Source of the DNA: JAGTVG01 sp964389805
GTDB taxonomy: Bacteria; Bacteroidota; Bacteroidia; Cytophagales; Cyclobacteriaceae
Assembly: GCA_964389805.1 (NCBI GenBank)
Contig: CAYMFU010000241.1
Span: forward strand, 1-23,358
DNA: 23,358 bases
Direction: 5' to 3'
Shown here piece by piece: positions 7,735 through 17,600 of the stretch. Both the position numbers and the translations under genes were made by a program. The notes beneath the pieces are model-generated. The model had not been told where the DNA came from. It worked only from the letters and a program-made list of their open reading frames with translations, and ran no database searches. Numbering within the stretch: position 1 is the first letter of the stretch; every line of letters begins with the position of its first letter.

Positions 7735-7768
7735 TTTATAAGATGAAAGATGTCAGCTTATTATTTGA

Positions 7769-10700
7769 ATGATCGGACAAGGAAAATATAGCTTTTCAGG
7801 GATATTCTTATTGATCTTTCTGTTGCTTACCACAACAGTCTACAGTAATAATATTGACATAAAATCAATACATCCGAAAACACCCATTGAATCTCTTGTA
7901 TTAAAGCAATGGACATCAGAACAAGGATTGATATCAAATAATCTGACATCCGTGAATATTGACCGGGATGGATTTATTTGGATCACCAGTTTTAATGGTT
8001 TGCTGAAGTTTGATGGCAATTCGTTTGCTTTATTTGATTCAGAGAATCTGAATATCTTAAATTCAAATGCCTTTATGAGCTCATATATGAGCCAATCTGA
8101 GGGAATATTCTTTTCTACCCAGGCAAGTGGAATTGTGCAATATAAAAATGGAACCTTTGCATCTCCCGACTATAACAAGAACCTGCCCAAATATATACGT
8201 AAGATTAAAATTGATACCAGGGGCAGAATCTGGGCAGGTGCCAATAATAGAGGATTATATATAATAGAAGATGATACCGCAACATCCTTAAACATATCTG
8301 AATTGAAAAATATTACGGTTACGGATATTACGGTTGATGAACAGAATAGCTTATTTGCAGCATCCAGAGGATCTGGTATAGTCGAAATAAATAATAATAA
8401 CTCAACCAGATTTTATACGGAATCTGAAGGACTTTACTCCAATGTCGTTAACTGTCTTCACTATGCTAATGATAATTCATTATACATTGGCACAAAGGAT
8501 GGCCTGAATATTCTAAAGGATGGAAAAATCAGCAGAGTAAGATTTTTTAGAAACATAGAAATAAATCAAATCATTGAAGACGGATATGGCTCAATCTGGG
8601 TTGCGACTGAAATGGGCCTGGGCAGGATGAATAACCGTTACAGAACGAAAGAACTTTTCACGCCTGAAGACGGACTTCCAACCCGGCAGGTATCAGGTTT
8701 GGATTTTGACAACGAAGGGAACTTATGGTTGGCTACCAAGAAGGGCGGTTTGCTACGGTTTAAATACGGGAATTTCCTTAATTATACCAGAAAAGATGGA
8801 TTAGCTCTTGATCAGGTCAATATAATCGTTGAAAAATCACCAGGCTTATATTATGTAGGATCTGATGAAGGAGGAGTAAATATAATTTCTAATCGTATTG
8901 TTGGCCGAATGCGATTCAACATCGATTTACAAAGAAATGGTATCCGTGACATTTGTTTTATAAATCAAAATGAAACATGGATAGGAAGTTACCGCGGGAT
9001 CCTCATAAAAAAAGGAATTAATGAAAAACTCTTAAATAAAACTGTTGGAATGCCTTCTGATGATGTTCGGCGAATTTTCAAAGACAGCCAAAATAGAATA
9101 TGGGCCGGTACAAGATCAGCCGGGCTTGTTCGATTTAAGAACGACACCATTGAAAAAACTTTTGACATAAATAACGGTCTTACTACCAATTATATATTAT
9201 CTATAGAAGAAGATCAGAATGGTTTGATTTGGGTAGGGACGAATGGTGGTGGATTAATTGCAATTGATAAAGATGATCAATTAAAAACCTATAATCCCTT
9301 CAGTGATGATGCTTCAGGCATCTTGATATTCAATATTCATATAGATGATGCTAATGCAATTTGGCTGGCTACAAATATTGGCATCTTTTATTTTAAAGAT
9401 GGAAAATTCAAACAGTTGGAACTGGCAAGTAATTATCAGAACGATACATTTTTTGATATAGTGTCGGATGATATAGGTAATATCTGGATTACTTCCAACA
9501 TCGGACTTTACCGGATTAGAATTAACGATGTTAATGAATTTTTTGAGGGACAGACAGACCAGATACCTTCCATCCTATATGATCATAATGACGGAATGAG
9601 TAATAAGGAATGCACTGGAGCAACTCGCTTATTGAGAGCTTCAGATGGGAAATTGTGGATACCAACTCTGGGGGGAGTTGCCATCATTGATCCTGAAGAA
9701 TTGATAACGAATGAATTCAGGCCGCCTGTGATCATCACTGATTTTCTAACAGATAGGTCCGGCGAGTTTATTAGCGAAGATCTTAAAACCAGAAAACTAT
9801 TTCTTGAACCAGGTAATTTCAGATACCAGATTCGCTTTACGGCCCTTAGTTATCAGGCCCCCGAAAAAGTGAGGTTTAAGTATAAGTTGGATAAAATTGA
9901 TGAGGATTGGATTGAAACAGTAAATATAAGGGAAGTACAATATACCAATCTTCCTCCTGGAAATTATACATTTAATGTGATTGCATGTAATAATGATAAT
10001 GTGTGGAATGATCAAGGGGCCTCTTTTACCTTTAAGATCAAACCCTTTATCTATCAGCGAGTCGAGTTGTACTTTATATTTCTTTCTTTTCTCATCCTTC
10101 TAGGTTGGTTTCTATACAGGAAGCGAATAAATGTGATTGAAAGAAGAAATAAGGAATTAAATAAAATTAATGAAGAATTGGATAAATTCGTCTATTCTGC
10201 TTCACACGACCTGAAAGCTCCATTAAACTCAGTTCTGGGATTGATCAATATAGCAAAAAAAGATGGCGCTACAGGAAGTATGCCCTTGTACCTGCAGATG
10301 ATTGAGCAAAGCATAAAAAAACTAGAACGGTTTATCGCAGACATCATAGATTATTCCAGAAATACGAGCGTTGAAGTAGTAAGTACAGTTATAGGTTTTC
10401 AAAATATAATTGATGGAGCTTTGATAGATGTTAAATACCTTGATGGAGATGCCAATATTAAGAAGAAGATCAAAATAAAGGGAGAGGGCGACTTTAAAAG
10501 TGATCCCAGGCGATTAGCAGTGATCCTGAATAATCTGATCACGAATTCGATTATCTATCATGATGCAGCCAAAGAGAATAAGTTTATCGAGATATCGGTT
10601 AAATATAACAAAGTGCGCTCAACGATATTTATTAAAGACAATGGGACAGGTATTGGCAAAGAACATTTAGTTAAAATCTTCAAGATGTTTTATCGCGCTT

Positions 10701-10834
10701 CTGAAAACACAAAGGGATCTGGTCTCGGGCTATATATAGTAAAAGAAACAGTAAGTAAATTAAAAGGCACCATCAACGTAGAATCTGATCTTGGAAAAGG
10801 TTCAAAGTTTACTATTGAATTACCTTCCCTATAA
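7769..10834 (+). CDS. Membrane sensor histidine kinase with periplasmic two-component propellers and Y_Y_Y domain
   Basis: A 1021-residue protein with a signal sequence (hydrophobic GIFLLIFLLLTTTV, residues 11-24). The periplasmic part (about 40-645) is made of Reg_prop repeats; the unit D..G.IW.....GL..... recurs at DGFIWITSFNGL, RGRIWAGANNRGL, YGSIWVATEMGL, EGNLWLATKKGG, QNRIWAGTRSAGL, NGLIWVGTNGGGL and GNIWITSNIGL, giving two seven-bladed propellers. A Y_Y_Y domain follows (about 685-758, with FKYKLD...DW, TNLPPGNYTF). One membrane helix (766-784) leads to a HisKA helix with His813 in SASHDLKAP. The ATPase domain has LNNLITNSI (Asn926), DNGTGIG (957-963), FKMFYRAS and GSGLGL (983-988). Unlike the hybrid systems of gut Bacteroides, it lacks receiver and AraC domains, so its partner regulator is elsewhere. 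It should sense a periplasmic ligand, possibly a carbohydrate. It ends 2 bases before the convergent pgl. Confidence 0.93.
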   Translation: MIGQGKYSFSGIFLLIFLLLTTTVYSNNIDIKSIHPKTPIESLVLKQWTSEQGLISNNLTSVNIDRDGFIWITSFNGLLKFDGNSFALFDSENLNILNSNAFMSSYMSQSEGIFFSTQASGIVQYKNGTFASPDYNKNLPKYIRKIKIDTRGRIWAGANNRGLYIIEDDTATSLNISELKNITVTDITVDEQNSLFAASRGSGIVEINNNNSTRFYTESEGLYSNVVNCLHYANDNSLYIGTKDGLNILKDGKISRVRFFRNIEINQIIEDGYGSIWVATEMGLGRMNNRYRTKELFTPEDGLPTRQVSGLDFDNEGNLWLATKKGGLLRFKYGNFLNYTRKDGLALDQVNIIVEKSPGLYYVGSDEGGVNIISNRIVGRMRFNIDLQRNGIRDICFINQNETWIGSYRGILIKKGINEKLLNKTVGMPSDDVRRIFKDSQNRIWAGTRSAGLVRFKNDTIEKTFDINNGLTTNYILSIEEDQNGLIWVGTNGGGLIAIDKDDQLKTYNPFSDDASGILIFNIHIDDANAIWLATNIGIFYFKDGKFKQLELASNYQNDTFFDIVSDDIGNIWITSNIGLYRIRINDVNEFFEGQTDQIPSILYDHNDGMSNKECTGATRLLRASDGKLWIPTLGGVAIIDPEELITNEFRPPVIITDFLTDRSGEFISEDLKTRKLFLEPGNFRYQIRFTALSYQAPEKVRFKYKLDKIDEDWIETVNIREVQYTNLPPGNYTFNVIACNNDNVWNDQGASFTFKIKPFIYQRVELYFIFLSFLILLGWFLYRKRINVIERRNKELNKINEELDKFVYSASHDLKAPLNSVLGLINIAKKDGATGSMPLYLQMIEQSIKKLERFIADIIDYSRNTSVEVVSTVIGFQNIIDGALIDVKYLDGDANIKKKIKIKGEGDFKSDPRRLAVILNNLITNSIIYHDAAKENKFIEISVKYNKVRSTIFIKDNGTGIGKEHLVKIFKMFYRASENTKGSGLGLYIVKETVSKLKGTINVESDLGKGSKFTIELPSL

Positions 10835-10836
10835 TA

Positions 10837-11542
10837 TCAGATCCTGGCTGCTGCTTTTCTATCCAATATCCATATTATTTGTCCAATGACAGGTAAGACA
10901 TAGAAAGCAGGGTATTTTTCCCAATCACCTTTATGATATAAAATATCATAAACTACCTGAGATTTTTCAGAGCCAGTTACCAGGAAGAGAATTTTTTTTG
11001 AAGCATTAAGAATATGTCCCGTAAGCGTAATCCGGATCTGGCCCGAATCAGGATGAACTGCTATGGCACATGTCTCCTTTGATTCAATCAGGTGCATTTG
11101 GTTTGGGAAGATGGTAGCTGTGTGCCCGTCGGTGCCAAGTCCTAAGAACATCAAATCGAAGATTCCATTTGTATTTGAAATAACAATCTGTTTATATCTT
11201 TCTTTTTCTAAGTCTGGATCAATTTCCCCCTTTATTCTAAAAACCTGATCATTAACAAGATCTATCTTGTCAAATAATGCCTCTTTTGTCATCAAATAAT
11301 TACTATCTGCATGGTAGGGTGGGACACACCGTTCATCTCCCCAAAAGAATTTAATCTTCTCCCATGGAATAAAAGGCTTTATATTTTGAGACAGTATAGA
11401 ATATATTGACCTGGGAGTGTTCCCACCTGACAGGGCTATTGTAGTAATCAGAAATCGCCTCACTTGCTATTGTGGACCTCACAAAGTCTCCAATTTCATT
11501 GTAATTATCAAATACCTTCACATCTATCTGTTGATCACTCAT
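10837..11542 (-). pseudogene. pgl: 6-phosphogluconolactonase, split by a frameshift
   Basis: The enzyme hydrolyses 6-phosphogluconolactone in the oxidative pentose phosphate pathway. The gene begins with ATG at 11542, overlapping the zwf stop as ATGA, and its first 26 or so residues (MSDQQIDVKVFDNYNEIGD...) look like a normal family N-terminus. The frame then changes: from about 11463 the family match continues in another frame, offset by one base, as RRFLITTIALSGGNTPRSIY, FFWGDERCVPP..ADSNY, MFLGLGTDGHTATIFP and a normal C-terminus ending at 10837. The two frames overlap between 11466 and 11354, so the shift lies there, most likely at 11466-11435. The joined length is about 234 residues, yet the stretch before LSGG seems several residues shorter than usual, suggesting a small deletion rather than one wrong base. 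A sequencing or assembly error remains possible. The C-terminal part alone (GTG at 11463, 208 residues) would lack the first strand and helix. Confidence 0.85.
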
Positions 11543-13068
11543 AGCTCACAGTATATGCCATCATTGGATAAATTTTTACAAGGATATCTCCATTGATTTT
11601 CCTTTCCTTCTATTATTTCATCTGCATTTTCCGGCCCCCAGGTTCCTGCCGGGTAGCCATAAAGCTTAATTTCCTTATTTGTTTTCCACTCCTTCAGAAT
11701 AGGATCAACGATTTTCCAGGCTTCTTCAACACTATCGCTTCGAGGATATAAAGTAGCATCTCCATGTACAGCATCAAGTAGCAATCTCTCATATGCTTCG
11801 GGAATATATATGTCAGCATAATCAGAATAATGAAAATCCATATTCACACTTTTGGTTTCAAATCCGGCTCCCGGAGTTTTAATACCAAACTTCAATAGTA
11901 TACCCTCATCGGGTTGTATGCGTAAAACAAGGATGTTATCCTTGTCAACTTTTTCATATTTGCTATTGAACAGATATTGGGGTGTGGATTTAAAATGAAC
12001 CACGATTTCTGTCACTCTTGTCGGCAGACATTTCCCGGTCCTTATATAAAACGGTACACCTGACCATCGCCAATTATCTATGAATGCTTTCATAGCTACA
12101 TAGGTTTCTGTTTGCGAATTATTATCAACTCCTGGTTCTTCCCGATATCCATTTACTTTTTTCTTACCAATACGGGCAGAAATATATTGGCCCCGGATGA
12201 TATTTTTGGAAATATCTTCCTTAGTAAATCTGCGTATCGACTGAAATACTTTTATGGTTTCATTTCTTATGGATTGTGCTTCCATATTGACAGGCGGTTC
12301 CATAGCCACCATGGCAAGAAGATTGAATAAGTGGTTTTGAATCATATCCCTGAGTGCCCCGGAAGATTCATAATATCCACCACGATTCCCAACTCCTACT
12401 TTTTCAGAGGCTGTGATTTCAATATGATGAACATAATTCCGGTTCCATAAAGGTTCAAATATGCTATTTGAAAACCGGGTTACCAGAAGATTTTGCACTG
12501 TTTCTTTTCCTAGATAGTGATCTATTCTAAAAATCTGGTCCTCTTCAAAACAGGTATGCAGATTCTTATTTAGTTCCTGTGAAGACTTTAGATCATACCC
12601 AAATGGTTTCTCAATAATCAGACGTTTGAACGTCCCGTCTTTTTGATCATTCAATTCAAATTTTGACAATCCCCTGGCTATAATTTCAAATAAACTTGGT
12701 GGTGTGGATAAATAAAAAAGAAAATTATGCGGTAGGTGATAAGCTTCACACAATTGGTCAAGCCTGCCCTTCAAGCTTATATATGATTCTATTTCAGAAG
12801 TGTTTAATGGATGGTAAAATGTCATTTTACTAAATCGTTCAACTAATTCTGAATCAGAACCTTCCGTATTCAGAAAGTCAGAATCCACGATTTTCTTTCT
12901 GAATTGATCGTCACTCAATTCTGTTCTGCTCACCCCAAGGACGATAAACTGACTTTCTTTTAGTAATTTACCTTTATAAAGTTTGAATATGGCAGGGATT
13001 AATTTCCTAATGGTCAAGTCTCCCGATGCTCCGAAAATAATAAATACGAATTTGTCCTCTGGTTTCAT
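11539..13068 (-). CDS. zwf: Glucose-6-phosphate 1-dehydrogenase
   Basis: The 509-residue protein is full length for this enzyme, which oxidises glucose 6-phosphate to 6-phosphogluconolactone with NADP+ or NAD+ as the first step of the oxidative pentose phosphate pathway. The nucleotide-binding motif GASGDLT is at 13-19, IIEKPFG at 151-157 and the substrate-binding motif RIDHYLGKE at 181-189. DMIQNHLFNLL (241-251) carries His246 at the position of the catalytic base in the Leuconostoc enzyme. FYIRTGKCLP and the C-terminal WGPENADEII are also usual. The ATG at 13068 is followed directly by the coenzyme-binding strand, so the start is secure. Its stop overlaps the start of pgl, fitting translational coupling of the first two pathway steps. 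6-Phosphogluconate dehydrogenase is not in the window. It is preceded by the EamA transporter, 42 bases upstream on the same strand. Confidence 0.97.
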   Translation of the reverse strand: MKPEDKFVFIIFGASGDLTIRKLIPAIFKLYKGKLLKESQFIVLGVSRTELSDDQFRKKIVDSDFLNTEGSDSELVERFSKMTFYHPLNTSEIESYISLKGRLDQLCEAYHLPHNFLFYLSTPPSLFEIIARGLSKFELNDQKDGTFKRLIIEKPFGYDLKSSQELNKNLHTCFEEDQIFRIDHYLGKETVQNLLVTRFSNSIFEPLWNRNYVHHIEITASEKVGVGNRGGYYESSGALRDMIQNHLFNLLAMVAMEPPVNMEAQSIRNETIKVFQSIRRFTKEDISKNIIRGQYISARIGKKKVNGYREEPGVDNNSQTETYVAMKAFIDNWRWSGVPFYIRTGKCLPTRVTEIVVHFKSTPQYLFNSKYEKVDKDNILVLRIQPDEGILLKFGIKTPGAGFETKSVNMDFHYSDYADIYIPEAYERLLLDAVHGDATLYPRSDSVEEAWKIVDPILKEWKTNKEIKLYGYPAGTWGPENADEIIEGKENQWRYPCKNLSNDGIYCEL

Positions 13069-13110
13069 ATGAAAATATAATTATTAATGATAAACATACT
13101 GGAATATGGC

Positions 13111-13983
13111 TTATTTAAAATCTATTCTTCTGGAATAAAACCTACTAAGAATGCCAATAATGTTTGCAGTAACGATCATTAAGGCGCCTAATAGTTTGTC
13201 AAATTTCATTTCCTCACCTAACCAGAAATAACTGACTGTCATAGTAATCGGAATAATAATATAAAATATTAAACTGGTAACGGTGGTATTTAGTTTTGTT
13301 GTTACATTTATCCATAGCGTATGTGCCATGAACGTACCACAAATCCCTAAATATAACAGGCTGTACCAGTCAGCTTTATTTAAATTAAAATCATATTGAG
13401 GCGCGAAGAGTAAAAATAAGGGAATAGCAAATATGTACTGACCCATTGCCCTTTGTGTGCCCGATATAAATTTGCTTTTTTGATGAAGTATAGGCAACAT
13501 GGCGAAAAACAAACCACTTATTATACTTATTGCCAGTCCAAGGGTAATGTTGTTTTTTAATGAAAATTCAGGGATGATTAAATACGTCCCCCAGAAGGCA
13601 AAGGCAATGGTAAATATGTCGATAATCCTTGGTTTGGATTTCAGAAATACCCATCCGAGGAAGATCAAATGAATGCCATAGGTAGATGCTCCCAGGATAC
13701 CTATGGATGCAGTTGAGATCTTTATACTGATGAAATACGTGATCCAATGAATACTAAAAACAATACCTATAAGCACCAGCTTCTTGATATATCTAATATT
13801 AAGGGAGAGTTTTTCTTTTTTATAGATTATTAGTAATCCAATGAGAAATGAAGCCATAAGCAAACGCACAATGCCGATTGTATAAGAATTCGCATTCGTA
13901 AATTTTATAAATACCGGTACACCGGCCATCAGGACCAGGGAAGTGGCTGCTTCAGCGGATATACGTAAATCCGGAGGTTTCAA
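13111..13983 (-). CDS. EamA/DMT superfamily transporter, substrate unknown
   Basis: This 290-residue protein has about ten hydrophobic helices in two similar halves, the layout of the EamA drug/metabolite transporter superfamily. Visible family traits are the first-half segment around VPVFIKFTNAN...IGIVRLLMASFLIG, and in the second half GTFMAHTLWINVTTKLN...VTSLIFYIIIPITMTVSYFWLGEEM followed by GALMIVTANIIGI. Members export amino acids, nucleotides or other metabolites; the substrate here cannot be inferred. There is no ATG at the 5' end: the only start that keeps the first helix intact is TTG at 13983, because the next Met (residue 19) lies within that helix and two stop codons lie upstream, the first being the stop of the preceding gene. 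The TTG start has no clear ribosome binding site. It lies 49 bases downstream of the nucleotidase gene, suggesting co-transcription. Confidence 0.85.
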   Translation of the reverse strand: MKPPDLRISAEAATSLVLMAGVPVFIKFTNANSYTIGIVRLLMASFLIGLLIIYKKEKLSLNIRYIKKLVLIGIVFSIHWITYFISIKISTASIGILGASTYGIHLIFLGWVFLKSKPRIIDIFTIAFAFWGTYLIIPEFSLKNNITLGLAISIISGLFFAMLPILHQKSKFISGTQRAMGQYIFAIPLFLLFAPQYDFNLNKADWYSLLYLGICGTFMAHTLWINVTTKLNTTVTSLIFYIIIPITMTVSYFWLGEEMKFDKLLGALMIVTANIIGILSRFYSRRIDFK

Positions 13984-14032
13984 AGATTCAAATAATTCAT
14001 TGTAGATCTCAAAAATGACAAAATCTTATTAA

Positions 14033-14566
14033 TTAAGCATTACTATTGATGATTTGTTCTACTTCCATCCAATTATCGGCCCTTTTAAAACGATTTTCGT
14101 GCGTGTTGTGGAATGCTGAAAACAATATCGGCTTTCCCTGAAAGTCTTCAAGGTGTCGAGGATGATCATCAATTAGAAAGTCGGCTCTTATTATACTTTT
14201 ATCTCCACAGAAAACAATTTTTTTGAAGTGAATGAAAGGGAAATGTTCATTTAACCAGGCAAGTTTGTCCCTTGGGGCATTTGGATGTTGCAAAGTGGAT
14301 GAGACAATGTAAACATCATATGTTTTATATAACCTGTAAAGTACATCCTGGCTATATTCCATAACATCAAGATCTCGAAAAAATCCTTCCCTGTAAGGAT
14401 AGCCTGTTACAATATCAAGATATTTTTTTGGCAAGGATTTACTTAAAAAAGCACCTGATACCTCCTTCAGATTAATTGAGTAACCTGATTCTTTCTCAAG
14501 CTCCTTAATTACCTTTTCAGTATACTTTGCCAGTACCTCATCCATATCTACAGCAATTCTTTTCAT
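14033..14566 (-). CDS. 5'(3')-deoxyribonucleotidase-like HAD hydrolase
   Basis: The 177-residue cytoplasmic protein belongs to the haloacid dehalogenase superfamily, in the group of 5'(3')-deoxyribonucleotidases (NT5C). Motif I is AVDMDEVLA with the nucleophile Asp7 and acid Asp9, motif II is IVSSTLQ (Ser89/Ser90), a lysine at 123 in GDKSII fits motif III, and motif IV is LIDDHPRHL (Asp133, Asp134). Such enzymes dephosphorylate deoxyribonucleoside monophosphates; the exact substrate is not proven here. The ATG at 14566 is chosen over an upstream in-frame TTG at 14596, because motif I must lie within the first ten residues or so. It is the first gene of the group that runs on to the EamA transporter, zwf and pgl. 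It diverges from the secreted-protein gene at 14651, with an 84-base spacer in which I see no clear promoter motif. Confidence 0.87.
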   Translation of the reverse strand: MKRIAVDMDEVLAKYTEKVIKELEKESGYSINLKEVSGAFLSKSLPKKYLDIVTGYPYREGFFRDLDVMEYSQDVLYRLYKTYDVYIVSSTLQHPNAPRDKLAWLNEHFPFIHFKKIVFCGDKSIIRADFLIDDHPRHLEDFQGKPILFSAFHNTHENRFKRADNWMEVEQIINSNA

Positions 14567-14650
14567 ACATCTATTATTTATCGTAAATTTAACCAATCAT
14601 AGCTATATCAGGTATTTTTTATTAATTGGGATTTCGTGTACTCATAATAA

Positions 14651-17600
14651 GTGAAAAGAATTTTTTATATATTCATATTTGGTATAGTCATATGTTCCGG
14701 CTTTAGGCAAAACTCATTTGGCCAGAATTTATCCACCGAAGGAGATGATTTTTGGGTCGGTTTTCTCCAAAACTGGGATGTTGGTTCAAATAATCCAATT
14801 ATTCTTGAAATTTACATTAGCGCAAATGATTCAACCAGAGCAAGAATTGAGATGCCTTTGAAGAGTGCGTTCCAAACCATAGACACACTGGTTTTGCCGG
14901 ATCGAACATTAAGACTTGAAATTCCAACATATCTGGGGATGTCAACACCTTCAAATTCCAACCAAAATGGAATCCACATTACAACTGATAAGGATGTGAG
15001 TATTTATGCCATGAATAAACGCCAGTATAGTGCTGATATGGCAGTTATTTTACCCACCTATGCCCTTGGGAATGAATATGTGGTAGTTTCACACTGGGAA
15101 GATGGGAATAGAAATGAAAACAGGAACTCAGATTCGGAATTTCTGATCGTAGGCATAGAAGACAATACAATAATAGAAATAATCCCATCCCATTTGACGA
15201 GAGATTCAAGGCCTGCAGGTGTTGCATACCAGGTTTCATTAAACAGGGGTGAGACACATTTTGTGAAGGCCACGGGGGACCTGACTGGAACTAAAATCCA
15301 TGCAGTAGCTAATACAGATAGTGAATGCAAGAAATTTGCCGTATTTGCAGGGAATATGTATACCAAAGTCGGGGAATGCGACCATCCTGATGGGCATGAC
15401 CATTTGTATGCACAAATGTATCCAACTTATACCTGGGGTAAAGAGTATATCACTGTCGATTTCAATACTCGAAATGGAGGTGATCATGTTAAAGTAATTG
15501 CGTCTGAGGATGATTCACAGATTTTCCGGAATGGGAATTATGTGAGAACCCTGCAATCAGGTGAGTTTCTTTTTCTAAAGGAACTGCAGGGGGTAAATTA
15601 TATATCTTCTGATAAGATTATTTCCGTAGCCCAATTCAGCAGGAGTCAGGCTTGCGATAATACTACAGGTGATCCATTTATTATTCTTATAAACCCCAAC
15701 GAGCAGGTTCTGAAGAAGATTACATTTTTTACGCCTTCAATTGCAACCTTAAGAAACTTTAACTTAAGTATCATTGCCAGGTCTTCAGATGTTTCTACAG
15801 TTACACTGGATGGCACTAATATCTCCGGATTTTTTAATTATGTCCCTTATGATTCTACTTATTCATATGCCAAGATCTCCATTTATTCTGGAAATCATAC
15901 CCTAAGATCAACAGAAGGAGTGATTGCCTATGTATATGCCTATGGCAGCAACGAATCTTTTGGTTATCCAACAGGTGCAGGCCTTACAAACCTTAATTTA
16001 AATATAAAGGTTCTTGATAGCGAAGGGGAGGATATTCCAATAGACAGTATATGTCACCATACCCAGGTTTGGTTTAAACCAGATACGGAATTTGAGTTTT
16101 CCAGTTACCAGTGGGATTTTGGGGATGGAACAATCGTTACCCGGGACAATGCTGATTCTGTCGCTCATACATATGAAAAACCAGGAAAATATATAGTAGA
16201 AGTAACTGGAACTTCTGGTGGGGAAGGATGTGTATCAGGAGCTGAACAGAAAAGTGTTAAAGTTGTCAGGGTTCTGCATCCAAAAGTAAACATTCTTGGG
16301 CCAAGGTCCATCTGCCCAAATACGACAGATGTACAATACACAATAAAAGAAAAAGGGCAGTACCATTTGAATTGGTTTGTAAATGGAGGACTTATAAATG
16401 ATGAAATGGATAAAGATTCTATTTCGGTTGATTGGGGAGAATCCAATGATCAGGCCTGGTTAAAAGCCCTGGTATGGAATGACCGGGGGTGTATTGGTGA
16501 TACCGTAACCAAACCCATTAAAATCAAGGTGCAGTTAGATCCGGAAGCACCTTTTGGGCCTGATACTTTATGTTCTAACAATATTCAGAATATAGCTTAT
16601 GAAACATTTTTCACCAATGGTTCAACTTTTGATTGGCATATCGATCTTGGTGAAATTGTGGGAGGGCAAGGCGATCACAATGTAAATGTAAATTGGGATT
16701 CATGGGGAAGTGGCATGATCTGGTTTGAACAACATAGTGTCACTGATACAGTATGTTCAGGAATATCTGATACCCTTGCGGTATATATACAAAGAAATCC
16801 AAATGACTTTTTAAATATTATTACCGATAAAACCCGGTATGGCATAGAAGAACCCGTTCAATTTGACCTGGAAACAGATACTTTGTATAATGTTGTATCA
16901 TGGACTTTTGATATAGAACGGTATCTGGATTCAGTTTCCATACAAACAGATCCTGTAATAACTTACAGTTGCCCGGGGGTCTATGAAGTGACAGCAATAG
17001 CTTACGATACAATGGGGGTATGCAATGCATTTTCCAGTACAAAAATAGATTTTGAAATTTTTGGTCCTGAAATCGAAATTATTCAAGTTTCTCATGAAGA
17101 CATGGTGCCTAATAATCTAGTAGTCAAGTGGAAATATTTAGAAGGTGATTTTTATAATAAACCATTTTATCTGATCAGGGATAACATTCTTATTGATTCT
17201 ATTTCTACAGCGGAACTGATTATTGCAGACAATTCTGTGGTTTCCGACAGTTTGATTTACCGTTATGAAATTATGACCAATGAGGATTGTAAGGATCATA
17301 TATTAACTACATATCATACTAATATTCTTTTAAATGTTCATTTTGAAGAAGGCAACAAGGAAAATGCAGATCTAGACTGGAACCAATATGAAAATTGGAA
17401 CCAGGGAGTAGAATTGCATGAATTATACATGAGTATCGACGGAGGAGAATTTACTCTTATAGAAAATCTTTCAGCTGGTCAGTTAAGCTATACATTTACA
17501 AGTAATGACCTGGGTTTTGAACATTGTTTTCTTGTAAAAGCTGTCGAATCAGGAGGCAATGATGCTTATTCCTGGTCTAACATAAGTTGTATTACATTTA

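Noticed and set aside
11435..11467. Programmed ribosomal frameshift in pgl
   Set aside because: No slippery heptamer, no stop codon at the shift point and no following structure that I can see; a mutation or sequence error is simpler.
11351..11542. Separate 63-residue gene downstream of zwf
   Set aside because: Its first 26 residues are the N-terminus of 6-phosphogluconolactonase and the rest is out-of-frame sequence; it is part of the broken pgl.
14567..14596. TTG start for the deoxyribonucleotidase
   Set aside because: HAD motif I normally lies at the extreme N-terminus, as it does from the ATG at 14566.
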